Origin: Catenuloplanes atrovinosus
Lineage (GTDB): Bacteria > Actinomycetota > Actinomycetes > Mycobacteriales > Micromonosporaceae
Assembly (NCBI RefSeq): GCF_031458235.1
Contig: NZ_JAVDYB010000001.1
Coordinates: 7,134,501-7,198,500, forward strand
Length of the DNA stretch: 64,000 nucleotides
Direction of reading: 5' to 3'
Numbering within the stretch: position 1 is the first letter of the stretch; each line of letters begins with the position of its first letter. The position numbers and the translations under genes are program-made. The notes beneath the pieces are model-generated. The model was not told the origin of the DNA. It searched no databases and saw only the letters and a list, made by a program, of their open reading frames with translations. Positions 33,075 through 41,025 of the stretch are shown piece after piece.

Positions 33075-34934
33075 ATGGACTTCCTGGCGCTGTTGATCCG
33101 GGGTGTCCGGCTGTTCTTCCGGGCCGCGATCACCAGCACGCGATGGGCCGGGCGGCATGCCGGCCTGGTCCGCGCCAAGGGCGCCGGCGGCGACACCGGC
33201 ATGATCCGGCTGATGGACCTGCACGCCGCGTCCATCGCCGGCGACACGCTGATCACGCTCGGCCTGGCCGGCACCATCTTCTTCGCGGTGCCGCTCGGTG
33301 AGGCGCGCGGCAAGGTGGCGCTCTACCTGTTGATCACCATGGTGCCGTTCGCGCTGCTCGCGCCGGTCGTCGGCCCGCTGCTCGACCACTTCCGGCACGG
33401 CCGGCGGTACGCGCTGGCCGTCACCATGCTGGGCCGGGCGTTCCTCGCCTGGCTGATCTCCGACAACCTGGAGGGGTTCGCGCTCTATCCCGCCGCGTTC
33501 GGCGTGCTGGCGCTGTCCCGGGCGTACGGCGTGGCCCGCGCCGCGGCCGTGCCCCGGCTGCTCCCCGCCGGGCTCAGCCTCTCCCAGGCCACCGCGCGCG
33601 GCAGCGTCTACGGCACCATCGCGGGCACGATCGTGCTGCCGCTCGGCCTCGCCGCGGTCTGGCTCGGTCCGGAGTGGCCGCTGCGCGTCGCCTCGATCAT
33701 CTTCCTGGTCGGCATGGTCATCGCGCTCCGGCTGCCGCCCAAGGCCGACTCGGAGCCGCCGGAGGCCGTGCCCCGCCCGATCACCGCGATCTTCGGCCTG
33801 CGCCGGGGCGCACCACGCGCACTGGACGGCGCGCTCGTGATCGCGACCGTGGCCGGCGCCTCCTCGCTGCGCGCGGTCTACGGCTTCCTGCTGCTGTTCT
33901 CCGCGTTCGCGATCAAGGGCGACGAGTTGGCCCCGATGCTGTTCGGCCGCACCATCACCGACCAGGCCGCGCTGGCGGCCGTCGGCGCCGCGCTCGGCAT
34001 CGGCGCGTTCCTGGCCACCGCCGCCGGCACCCGCCTGCTCATCCGCCGGCCGCTCTGGCTCCAGTCCACCGGCCTGGTCATTGTCGCCGGCCTGGCCGTG
34101 CTCACGGTCATCCGGCCGACGCTCGGCATGCTCACGCTGCTGTCACTGATCACGGCCGCGATGTCCGGCATCGCCAAGCTCACGGTCGACGCCACGATCC
34201 AGGAGCGGATCTCGGAGCGCCTGCGGGCCAGCGCGTTCGCGCACTCCGAGACCATCCTGATGCTGGCCTGGGTGGCGGGCGGCGCGATCGCGCTCATCCC
34301 GCTCGGCATCCGCTCCGGGCTCGCCGTGCCGGCGATCTTCGCGGTTCTCGCCGCGATCCGGGCCGCCTGGACCGTCACCCGCCTGCGCGGCGAACGCCTC
34401 ACCGGCGTCCCGGCCGCGCCGATCGGCACCCCCGAACTCCCCCCAGGACCATCCAGCGGTACGGACGAGGGCGCCGACCGGCCCGCCCCGCCCCGCGCCC
34501 CGGAGGACGTCACGCCGGCGGACCCCTGGGCACCCCCACCGCGCCGCCCGTCCCCGTACCGCAGCGGCACCATCGGCACCCGCCCGGGGTCCCCCGACGG
34601 CGGCGTTCGTACCGCCCCGGGTCCGGAGGGTGCCCGGCCGCCGGGAGCGCCCGGCGGCCCCGGCGTTGCCGGGGGCGCGGCCGGCGGTGGCTCCGGCGCC
34701 GGGAAGACGCGGTGGTGGCAGCGGCGCAGGCGCGGTCCGGAGCCCTCGGGCCCGGCCGGTCCGCCGCCGGCCCCGGCCCCACCCCGGGACACCGACCTGC
34801 CGCCCACCCGGATCGACACTCCCCCGACGCGGGTGGACGAGGGCCGTGACGCGCCGCCCGGCTTCCACGTCTACCGCCCGTCCTCCTCGGGCCAGAGCCG
34901 CCCGCCGGATCCGGACGGCCCCGGCCAGGCATGA
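33075..34934 (+). CDS. MFS transporter with long Pro-rich cytoplasmic tail
   Basis: 619 residues. The first ~440 form an MFS-like fold of about 12 hydrophobic segments; the remaining ~180 are a low-complexity Pro/Gly/Arg tail with RRRRGPEPSGPAGPPP-type sequence and acidic patches, expected to be disordered and cytoplasmic. The ATG at 33075 has GAGG nine bases upstream; the ATG at 33066 is too close to it. The close neighbours are mqnB and mqnD, a conserved actinobacterial order, but a link with menaquinone is only positional. Confidence 0.85.
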   Translation: MDFLALLIRGVRLFFRAAITSTRWAGRHAGLVRAKGAGGDTGMIRLMDLHAASIAGDTLITLGLAGTIFFAVPLGEARGKVALYLLITMVPFALLAPVVGPLLDHFRHGRRYALAVTMLGRAFLAWLISDNLEGFALYPAAFGVLALSRAYGVARAAAVPRLLPAGLSLSQATARGSVYGTIAGTIVLPLGLAAVWLGPEWPLRVASIIFLVGMVIALRLPPKADSEPPEAVPRPITAIFGLRRGAPRALDGALVIATVAGASSLRAVYGFLLLFSAFAIKGDELAPMLFGRTITDQAALAAVGAALGIGAFLATAAGTRLLIRRPLWLQSTGLVIVAGLAVLTVIRPTLGMLTLLSLITAAMSGIAKLTVDATIQERISERLRASAFAHSETILMLAWVAGGAIALIPLGIRSGLAVPAIFAVLAAIRAAWTVTRLRGERLTGVPAAPIGTPELPPGPSSGTDEGADRPAPPRAPEDVTPADPWAPPPRRPSPYRSGTIGTRPGSPDGGVRTAPGPEGARPPGAPGGPGVAGGAAGGGSGAGKTRWWQRRRRGPEPSGPAGPPPAPAPPRDTDLPPTRIDTPPTRVDEGRDAPPGFHVYRPSSSGQSRPPDPDGPGQA

Positions 34935-34941
34935 TCAGCCG

Positions 34942-35712
34942 GTGACCACCGACCCGCTGCCCCGGCCCACCGCCACGACGGATTCCGTCGCGGCCCCCAG
35001 CGATTCCGGCGGCACCATCCCGTCGCCGCTCCTCGAAGGCGGGCGTGGTCCCGTGCTCGTGGTGACGGCCGTTGAGCCGGAAGCGGTGGCGGTGCGGGGT
35101 GGCCTGGTCGACACCGGCGAGAGTGACGTCGGCGAGCTCTCGGTGTTCGCGGTCGGGGTCGGGTCGGCGGAGGCGGCGGCGGGGACCGCGCGGCTGCTGG
35201 CGCTGGCGGAGGCGGCCGGGCGGCCCTACGCCGCGGTGATCTCGGCGGGAATCGCCGGGGGACTGGCCGGGCGCGCCGCGATCGGCGACACCGTGATCGC
35301 GGATCGGAGCATCGCCGCGGATCTCGGGGCGGACTCGCCCGAGGGCTACCTGCCGATCGAACGGCTCGGCTTCGGCACCAGCGTCGTGGCCGCGGACGTC
35401 GCGCTGACCGCGCTGCTGCGCGCGGCGCTGCCCGACGCGCTGCGCGGCGACGTGCTCACCGTCAACACCGTGACCGGCACCGCCGCCCGCGCCGCCGCGC
35501 TCGGCGCCCGCCATCCGGCCGCGGTCGCCGAGGCGATGGAGGGCTTCGGCGTGGCCGCCGCCGCGCGCACGGCCGGCGTGCCCTTCGCGGAGCTGCGCAC
35601 CATCTCCAACCCGGTCGGCCCGCGGGACCGGGCGGCCTGGAACCTCCCGGCCGCGCTCACCGCCCTCACCGCCGCCTTCGCCGCGCTGGCCCCGGGCAGG
35701 CCGGCCGGCTGA
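34942..35712 (+). CDS. mqnB: Futalosine hydrolase
   Basis: 256 residues. Removes adenine/hypoxanthine from futalosine-type intermediates in the menaquinone pathway. Nucleoside phosphorylase-like fold with LVVTAVEPEAVAV at the substrate site, VISAGIAGGLAGRA, and the EAMEGFGVA block that binds ribose. GTG start seven bases after the MFS stop; CATGAT lies six bases before it and no SD is evident. The first ~35 residues are a Ser/Thr-rich extension. mqnD follows, separated by a dispersed repeat. Confidence 0.9.
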   Translation: MTTDPLPRPTATTDSVAAPSDSGGTIPSPLLEGGRGPVLVVTAVEPEAVAVRGGLVDTGESDVGELSVFAVGVGSAEAAAGTARLLALAEAAGRPYAAVISAGIAGGLAGRAAIGDTVIADRSIAADLGADSPEGYLPIERLGFGTSVVAADVALTALLRAALPDALRGDVLTVNTVTGTAARAAALGARHPAAVAEAMEGFGVAAAARTAGVPFAELRTISNPVGPRDRAAWNLPAALTALTAAFAALAPGRPAG

Positions 35713-35726
35713 GGGGTTTCTCGGCA

Positions 35727-35814
35727 CCCACGGCGGCACCGGCAGGGAGGAGCGCCAGCGACGACCGGTGCCCGCGGGAGCGTGCGGGCCGCGACCACGC
35801 CGGGAGTGGGAAAG
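35727..35814 (+). repeat. Dispersed repeat, copy A
   Basis: Intergenic element between mqnB and mqnD. Positions 35743-35781 (39 bp) are identical to 56429-56467, and similarity extends on both sides to a terminal GCCGGGAGTGGGAA block. Core: GCCCGCGGGAGCGTGCGGG. Related copies lie at 56413, 63150 and 63725. Confidence 0.8.
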
Positions 35815-35853
35815 CAGGACGAACGCCACAGCGTGGCCGGGGGTGCGGCTGGT

Positions 35854-35859
35854 TACGGT
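35854..35859 (+). promoter_or_regulatory. -10 element of a leaderless promoter (mqnD)
   Basis: TACGGT six bases before the ATG of mqnD, which has no proper Shine-Dalgarno. Confidence 0.5.
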
Positions 35860-35865
35860 GGCAGG

Positions 35866-36684
35866 ATGGAATCGCTGTCTGTGGCGTATTCGCCGTGTCC
35901 GAACGATACGTTCGTCTTCCACGCGCTGGCGCACGGGCTGGTGCCGGGCGCGCCGCCGATCGACGTGACGTTCGCGGACGTGGACGTGACGAACACGGCG
36001 GCCGAGCGGGGCGGGTTCGACCTGGTGAAGGTCTCCTACGCGGCGCTGCCGTGGCTGCTCGACACCTACGAGCTGCTGCCGTGCGGCGGGGCGCTGGGCC
36101 GGGGTTGTGGACCGCTGCTGCTGGTGAACGACGACCGGACCGACCTGTCCGGCGCGACGGTCGCGGTGCCGGGCGACCGGACCACGGCGTACCTGCTGTT
36201 CCGGCTCTGGGCGGGCGAGCGGCAGCCCGCGGCGGTCGAGGTGGTGCCGTTCCACGAGATCATGCCGGGCGTGGCGGCCGGGCGGTGGGACGCGGGCCTG
36301 GTGATCCACGAGGCGCGGTTCACGTACCACCGGCACGGGCTGCGGTCGCTGGTGGATCTCGGCGAGTGGTGGGAGTCGGACACCGGGCTGCCGATCCCGC
36401 TGGGCGCGATCCTGGCCCGGCGCGGCGCGGTGGATCCGGCCGAGGCGGCCGGATGGATCCGGGAGTCGGTGCGGCGGGCGTGGGCGGATCCGGCGGCGAG
36501 CCGCGACTACGTGCTGACGCACGCGCAGGAGATGGATCCGGCGGTGGCGGAGCAGCACATCGCGCTGTACGTGAACGAGTTCACCGCGGACCTGGGCGAC
36601 GAGGGATACGAGGCGATCGACGCGCTGCTCGGGCGGGCGGCGAAGGCCGGGTTCACGCCGGAGGTGCCGTCGCTGCGGAGGTGA
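35866..36684 (+). CDS. mqnD: 1,4-dihydroxy-6-naphthoate synthase
   Basis: 272 residues. Converts cyclic dehypoxanthine futalosine to 1,4-dihydroxy-6-naphthoate, after MqnB and MqnC. YSPCPNDTFVFHALAHG (residues 8-24) is diagnostic, as are VDVTNTAAERGGFDLVKVSY-type segments near 40-60 and FHEIMPGV near 125. Periplasmic-binding-protein-like fold, here cytoplasmic. The ATG is preceded by TACGGT at leaderless spacing. A perfect 11-bp hairpin separates it from the convergent cold-shock gene. Confidence 0.95.
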   Translation: MESLSVAYSPCPNDTFVFHALAHGLVPGAPPIDVTFADVDVTNTAAERGGFDLVKVSYAALPWLLDTYELLPCGGALGRGCGPLLLVNDDRTDLSGATVAVPGDRTTAYLLFRLWAGERQPAAVEVVPFHEIMPGVAAGRWDAGLVIHEARFTYHRHGLRSLVDLGEWWESDTGLPIPLGAILARRGAVDPAEAAGWIRESVRRAWADPAASRDYVLTHAQEMDPAVAEQHIALYVNEFTADLGDEGYEAIDALLGRAAKAGFTPEVPSLRR

Positions 36685-36710
36685 GGAGAGGGCCCTCGCG
36701 GGCCCTCTCC
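36685..36710. terminator. Bidirectional hairpin terminator
   Basis: GGAGAGGGCCC (36685-36695), loop TCGC, exact complement (36700-36710), directly after the mqnD stop and six bases before the cold-shock gene's stop. Confidence 0.8.
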
Positions 36711-36715
36711 GGCCC

Positions 36716-37102
36716 CTAGATCTCCAGCTCGCGCGCGACCGCGTGCACGACCTGCGCGACCTTCTGCGCGCTGCGCTTGTCCGGGAAACGGCCGCGGCGC
36801 AGATCGGGCTGGATCTTCGCCTCCAGCACCTTGATCATGTCTTCGATGAGGCCGTGCAGTTCCTCGGCGGGACGGCGCCGCAGCTCCGCGACGGACGGCG
36901 GGGCGTCGATCAGCTTGACGCCCATCGCCTGGGCGCCCTTGCGGCTGTCGACCACGCCGAACTCGATGCGCTGCCCGCCCTTGAGCTCCGTGACTCCCGC
37001 CGGGAGCGCGCCCTTGGGCAGGAACACGTCGCCGCCTTCATCACTGGTGACGAAACCGTAGCCCTTCTGCGCGTCGTACCACTTCACTCGACCCGTAGGC
37101 AC
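36716..37102 (-). CDS. Cold-shock domain protein with C-terminal extension
   Basis: 128 residues. Residues 1-67 are a cold-shock nucleic-acid-binding domain: GRVKWYDAQKGYGFVTSDEG carries RNP1 (KGYGFV) and VFLPKGAL corresponds to RNP2. The last 60 residues are a charged helical extension (PAEELHGLIEDMIKVLEAKIQPDL) absent from CspA, typical of the longer actinobacterial form. GTG 37102 has GAGG six bases upstream. Probably an RNA chaperone. Convergent with mqnD. Confidence 0.9.
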   Translation of the reverse strand: MPTGRVKWYDAQKGYGFVTSDEGGDVFLPKGALPAGVTELKGGQRIEFGVVDSRKGAQAMGVKLIDAPPSVAELRRRPAEELHGLIEDMIKVLEAKIQPDLRRGRFPDKRSAQKVAQVVHAVARELEI

Positions 37103-37236
37103 CGCGGACCTCAACTCCGTTGGACAGCGGACGGCCGTGCGCCGCCCTGTGCCCACAAGGCTACTGACCGCGCCGGTACGGACCAACCGCAATCCCGGCC
37201 GGCCGTGCGCCCGTCGGGCGGGCCGGGGCCGGCGTA

Positions 37237-37839
37237 TCAGCGCAGATGATCGTCCAACCAGCCGGGGAATTCCGCGAGATCGGTGAGGACCGTGTGCGCA
37301 CCGGCGGCCCGCAGGTCGTCCGCGCTGCACGGGCCGGTGGCGACGCCGACGCCGGGGACGCCGGCGGTGCGCGCCGCGACCATGTCGGCCGTGTGGTCGC
37401 CGACGTAGATCCGCACGCCGTGCTCGGTCAGCGCGGTGGCCTTGCCCTCGGCGAAGAGGTCACCGGCGATCTCGTCGACCGGCAGGCCGAGGTGGTCGAC
37501 GTGCAGCCGGGCCAGCCGGCCGAGTTTGGAGGTGACCACCACCACCCGGCCGCCGCGGGCGCGCACGGCCGCGAGCGCGTCCAGCGCGCCCGGCATGGGC
37601 AGCGTCGGCGTGACCGCGTGGTCCGGGTAGAGCGCGCGGAACAGCGTGACGGCGTCCTCCACCGCCTCCGGCGGGAACCAGTGCGCCAACTCGGTGCGCA
37701 GCGGCGGCCCGAGCCGGCTGACCGCGAGGTCCGCGTCGACCGCGACGCCGGTCCGCGCCGTCAACTCCCGGTAGTTCGCGGCGATGCCGGGCCGGGAGTC
37801 GATCAGCGTCATGTCCAGGTCGAAGCCGACCGATATCAC
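37237..37839 (-). CDS. HAD family phosphatase (phosphoglycolate phosphatase-like)
   Basis: 200 residues. GFDLDMTLIDSRPG gives nucleophile Asp7 and acid/base Asp9; VVVVTSKLGRL is motif II; the Lys lies in the middle of the second half and YVGDHTADMVAAR is motif IV. A helical cap is inserted after motif I. GTG start lies one base after the stop of the small upstream gene, suggesting coupling. Closest to Gph/PpaX-type phosphatases; substrate not defined. Confidence 0.87.
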   Translation of the reverse strand: MISVGFDLDMTLIDSRPGIAANYRELTARTGVAVDADLAVSRLGPPLRTELAHWFPPEAVEDAVTLFRALYPDHAVTPTLPMPGALDALAAVRARGGRVVVVTSKLGRLARLHVDHLGLPVDEIAGDLFAEGKATALTEHGVRIYVGDHTADMVAARTAGVPGVGVATGPCSADDLRAAGAHTVLTDLAEFPGWLDDHLR

Positions 37840-37840
37840 C

Positions 37841-38026
37841 TCAGTGCCCGGAGTCGCTGCGGTGGTACGTCAGGCGCTCGACCGGCAGCGGGAAGGTCTG
37901 GTCGTCGCCGAACGGCGAGGGCGCGCCCGGGCGGTCCGCGGCGAACTCGGAGATGGGCAGGTGACCGGGCTTCGGCGTCTTGGACCGCACCTTCTCCTGG
38001 GCGGCGGGCTTCTCCGTCCGTGCCAT
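37841..38026 (-). CDS. Small conserved actinobacterial protein
   Basis: 61 residues, basic N-terminus (MARTEKPAAQEKVRSKTPKPG), then HLPISEFAADRPGAPSPFGDD and a C-terminal TFPLPVERLTYHRSDSGH; no membrane segment. ATG 38026 has GGAG seven bases upstream. It reads directly into the HAD phosphatase with a one-base gap. I do not recognise a family; the compact, non-repetitive sequence and good SD support a real gene. Confidence 0.7.
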   Translation of the reverse strand: MARTEKPAAQEKVRSKTPKPGHLPISEFAADRPGAPSPFGDDQTFPLPVERLTYHRSDSGH

Positions 38027-38147
38027 GCTGCTGCTCCCTAGCTGTCGGTGATGCTTGCGATGAGAATGTTCCCACCGGCTCCTCGTCCGGGGATCATCGT
38101 CCCATGGATCTCCAGCGCCGGGCGCGGCCGGATAGCGTTGAAGGACG

Positions 38148-40604
38148 ATGACCACTCCACTCGCGGACCACCTGCGTTCCCGTACGGACGATGAGCTGAG
38201 CGACCTGCTGCGCCGTCGCCCGGATCTGACCGTGCCCGTCCCCGCGGACGTGTCCGCGCTCGCCGCCCGCATGCAGTCGCGCGTGTCGACGGCGCGCGCG
38301 CTGGAGGGCCTCACCGAGTTCGCGCTGCTGATCCTGGACGCGGCGCGGCTCACCCGCGACGACGACGGCGTGACCTCGGTGGACGCGATCGTCGCGATGA
38401 CCGGCGGCGTGGACCCGGCCGCGGTCCGCGCGACGCTGGCCGATCTGCGCGCGCTGTTCCTGCTGTACGGCCCGGACGAGGCGCTGGAGCCGGCGCCCGC
38501 GCTGGACGACGTCTCCTCGCCGTACCCGGCGGGGCTGGGCCGGCCGGCCGCGGACCTGCACCCGCGCACGGAGGCGCTCTGCGCGGACCCGGCCAAGCTG
38601 CGGCGCGCCGTCCTGGCCGCGTCCCCGTCCGCCCGCGCGGTGCTGGACCGGCTGGCCGCGGGCCCGCCGGTGGGCACGGTGTCGGCGGCGGCGCTGGCCG
38701 GGGTGACGCCCGGCTCCGCGATCGGCATGACGGACGCCGCACCGGGCGACGAGCCCGTGGACGAGCCGGGCGGCCCGGTGCGCCGGCTGGTCGAGCAGGG
38801 GCTGCTGGTGCCGGTCTCGGCGGAGACCGTGGAGCTGCCCCGCGAGGTCGGCCTGCTGCTGCGGCGGGACACCGGCCCGCTCGGCACGCTGCGCCCGCAC
38901 CCGCCGGTGATCACGCCGGTCGGCCGCGACCCGAAGGCCGCGGACTCCGCCGGCGCGGGTCAGGCGATGGAGACGGTACGCCGGGTGGAGGCGCTGCTGG
39001 AGGCGGTCGCGGCCGAGCCGCCGGGCGTGCTGCGCGCCGGTGGCCTGGGCGTGCGCGAGATCCGCCGGCTGGCGAAGGCCGCGGCCGTGGACGAGGGCAC
39101 GTCGATCCTGCTGCTGGAGGTGGCGTACGCGGCCGGCCTGCTCGGCGACGCGGAGGCGGCCACCGCGAAGAGCCGCCGGGTGGGCGGCCCGCCCGGCGAG
39201 CAGATCTGGCTGCCGACCGCGGTCTACGACGCCTGGCGGGCGACCTCGCTGGCCCGGCGCTGGGCCGATCTGGCCGGCGCCTGGCTGGCCATGCCGCGTC
39301 AGGTGATCCAGCCGGGCCAGCGTGACGACCGGGACAAGCCGCTCACCGCGCTCTCGCCGGACGGTGAGCGGGCGGGCGCGCCGGCCAACCGGCGGGTGGT
39401 GCTGGAGGTGCTGGCCGGGCTGGAGCCGGGCGCGGCGCCGACCGGCGACGAGATCCTGTCGATCATGGCGTGGCGGTCGCCGCGGCGCACCCGCGGCTGG
39501 GAGGGCGCGACGCACCTGGCGCTGGCCGAGGCGGCGGCGCTGGGCGTGACCGGGCTGGGCGCGCTCACCTCGTACGGCCGGCTGCTGGTCGAGGAGGAGG
39601 CGTCCGCGGCCGCGCGGGACGCCGCGATGGCCGGCGACCCGCTGGGCATGCGCGCGGAGGCGGACCGGGAGCCGGGTGAGCCGGAGGTGGTGCGGGCGCT
39701 GGACGGCCTGCTGCCCGCGCCGGTCGACCACGTGCTGATCCAGGCGGACCTGTCCGTGGTGGTGCCCGGCCCGCCGGAGCCGGAGCTGGCCGCGGAGCTG
39801 GAGGTGGTCGCCGAGCAGGAGTCGGCCGGCGGCGCGAGCGTGCACCGGCTGACCACCGCCAGCGTGCGGCGCGCACTGGACGCCGGGTACTCCGCGGACG
39901 AGTTGCACCGGCTGTTCGCGCGCCGGTCCCGCACGCCGGTGCCGCAGGCGCTGACGTACCTGGTGGACGACGTGGCGCGCAAGCACGGCGGGCTTCGCGT
40001 GGGTACGGCCGGCGCGTACCTGCGCAGCGACGACGAATCGCTGCTGATCGAGGTCCTGGCGGACCGGCGGCTGGCCGCGCTCGCGCTGCGCCGGCTGGCA
40101 CCGACCGTGCTGTGCAGCCCGTACGCGCCGGGCCGGCTGCTGCCCGCGCTGCGCGAGGCCGGTTACGCGCCGGTGCCGGAGGACGCGTCCGGCGCCACCG
40201 TGCTCAGCCGGCCGAAGGCGAAGCGGGCGGCGGCGCGCGGTGCGGTGACCGCGACCGCGTCGGACTCGCTGATCGCGTCGCGGCTGACCCGGCCGCGCCT
40301 GCTCGGCATCGTGGAGCAGATCCGGCGCGGGGACGCGGCGGCCCGGGCCGCGCGGCGGGCGCCGTCGACGGTGCGGGACGCGGAGGGCCAGGCGCACACA
40401 CAGGCGCTGGCCGTGCTGCAACAGGCGGTCCGGGACAAGGCGCTGGTCTGGGTCGGTTACGTGGATGCGCACGGCGCCACCGCCACCCGCCTGGTCCGGC
40501 CGGTGTCGATCGGCGCGGGCTACCTGCGCGCGGAGGACGAGCGCACGGAGATGTTGCACACGATGGCGCTGCACCGGATCACCGCGGCGGTTCTTCCCTC
40601 CTGA
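38148..40604 (+). CDS. Helicase-associated domain protein (Helicase_C_3), XPB partner
   Basis: 818 residues, no Walker motifs. The N-terminal half is helical with winged-helix-like repeats; the C-terminal ~330 residues match the helicase C-terminal (XPB/Ssl2-related) domain followed by a WYL-like beta segment (VWVGYVDAHGATATRLVRPVSI). It lies 421 bp upstream of the XPB helicase on the same strand, a pairing conserved in actinobacteria, and probably works with it on DNA. Start ATG with GAAGGACG. Its 3' end overlaps a small antisense membrane gene by 26 bp. Confidence 0.85.
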   Translation: MTTPLADHLRSRTDDELSDLLRRRPDLTVPVPADVSALAARMQSRVSTARALEGLTEFALLILDAARLTRDDDGVTSVDAIVAMTGGVDPAAVRATLADLRALFLLYGPDEALEPAPALDDVSSPYPAGLGRPAADLHPRTEALCADPAKLRRAVLAASPSARAVLDRLAAGPPVGTVSAAALAGVTPGSAIGMTDAAPGDEPVDEPGGPVRRLVEQGLLVPVSAETVELPREVGLLLRRDTGPLGTLRPHPPVITPVGRDPKAADSAGAGQAMETVRRVEALLEAVAAEPPGVLRAGGLGVREIRRLAKAAAVDEGTSILLLEVAYAAGLLGDAEAATAKSRRVGGPPGEQIWLPTAVYDAWRATSLARRWADLAGAWLAMPRQVIQPGQRDDRDKPLTALSPDGERAGAPANRRVVLEVLAGLEPGAAPTGDEILSIMAWRSPRRTRGWEGATHLALAEAAALGVTGLGALTSYGRLLVEEEASAAARDAAMAGDPLGMRAEADREPGEPEVVRALDGLLPAPVDHVLIQADLSVVVPGPPEPELAAELEVVAEQESAGGASVHRLTTASVRRALDAGYSADELHRLFARRSRTPVPQALTYLVDDVARKHGGLRVGTAGAYLRSDDESLLIEVLADRRLAALALRRLAPTVLCSPYAPGRLLPALREAGYAPVPEDASGATVLSRPKAKRAAARGAVTATASDSLIASRLTRPRLLGIVEQIRRGDAAARAARRAPSTVRDAEGQAHTQALAVLQQAVRDKALVWVGYVDAHGATATRLVRPVSIGAGYLRAEDERTEMLHTMALHRITAAVLPS

Positions 40605-40794
40605 ACGACGCCACGATCGAGACGATCAGCAGCGCGGTCACGGCGGAGCCGAGCGACTCGCCCATCGAGTCGACCAGCCCTTGGCGCTGGATGAACAGCC
40701 CGTGCAGGAACCAGCCGAACAGCACCACGCCGAGCAGCGTGTAACCCGCCACGGTCGCCCGCGACACCGGTGCTCCGTCATCGGAAGAACGCAT
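40579..40794 (-). CDS. Small two-segment membrane protein
   Basis: 71 residues from ATG 40794, which follows a GGGGGCGG tract; an alternative ATG at 40827 would add 11 residues. Two hydrophobic stretches (AGYTLLGVVLFGWFLHGLF and VTALLIVSIVA) are joined by IQRQGLVDSMGES. Family not recognised. Convergent overlap with the helicase-associated gene. Confidence 0.6.
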   Translation of the reverse strand: MRSSDDGAPVSRATVAGYTLLGVVLFGWFLHGLFIQRQGLVDSMGESLGSAVTALLIVSIVASFRREEPPR

Positions 40795-41025
40795 GTCCGC
40801 CCCCGCCGCGCATAGGTGACCACCCATATCGAGGGTGACAGCTACGCGCCGGCGGGGACAGGTGGAAAAACGCGCGCCCGCCCCCGTTGATCACACGAAC
40901 GCGCGTTACCCACCTTGAGGAGACGTCTTCGGCCGGTGACCGGTTGCACTCGATTCCACGGCCGGGCCGATCGCGTGACAGACTGGAGGGTCGCCCGAGC
41001 CGGGCATGCGGAGGGAGTCACAGAC

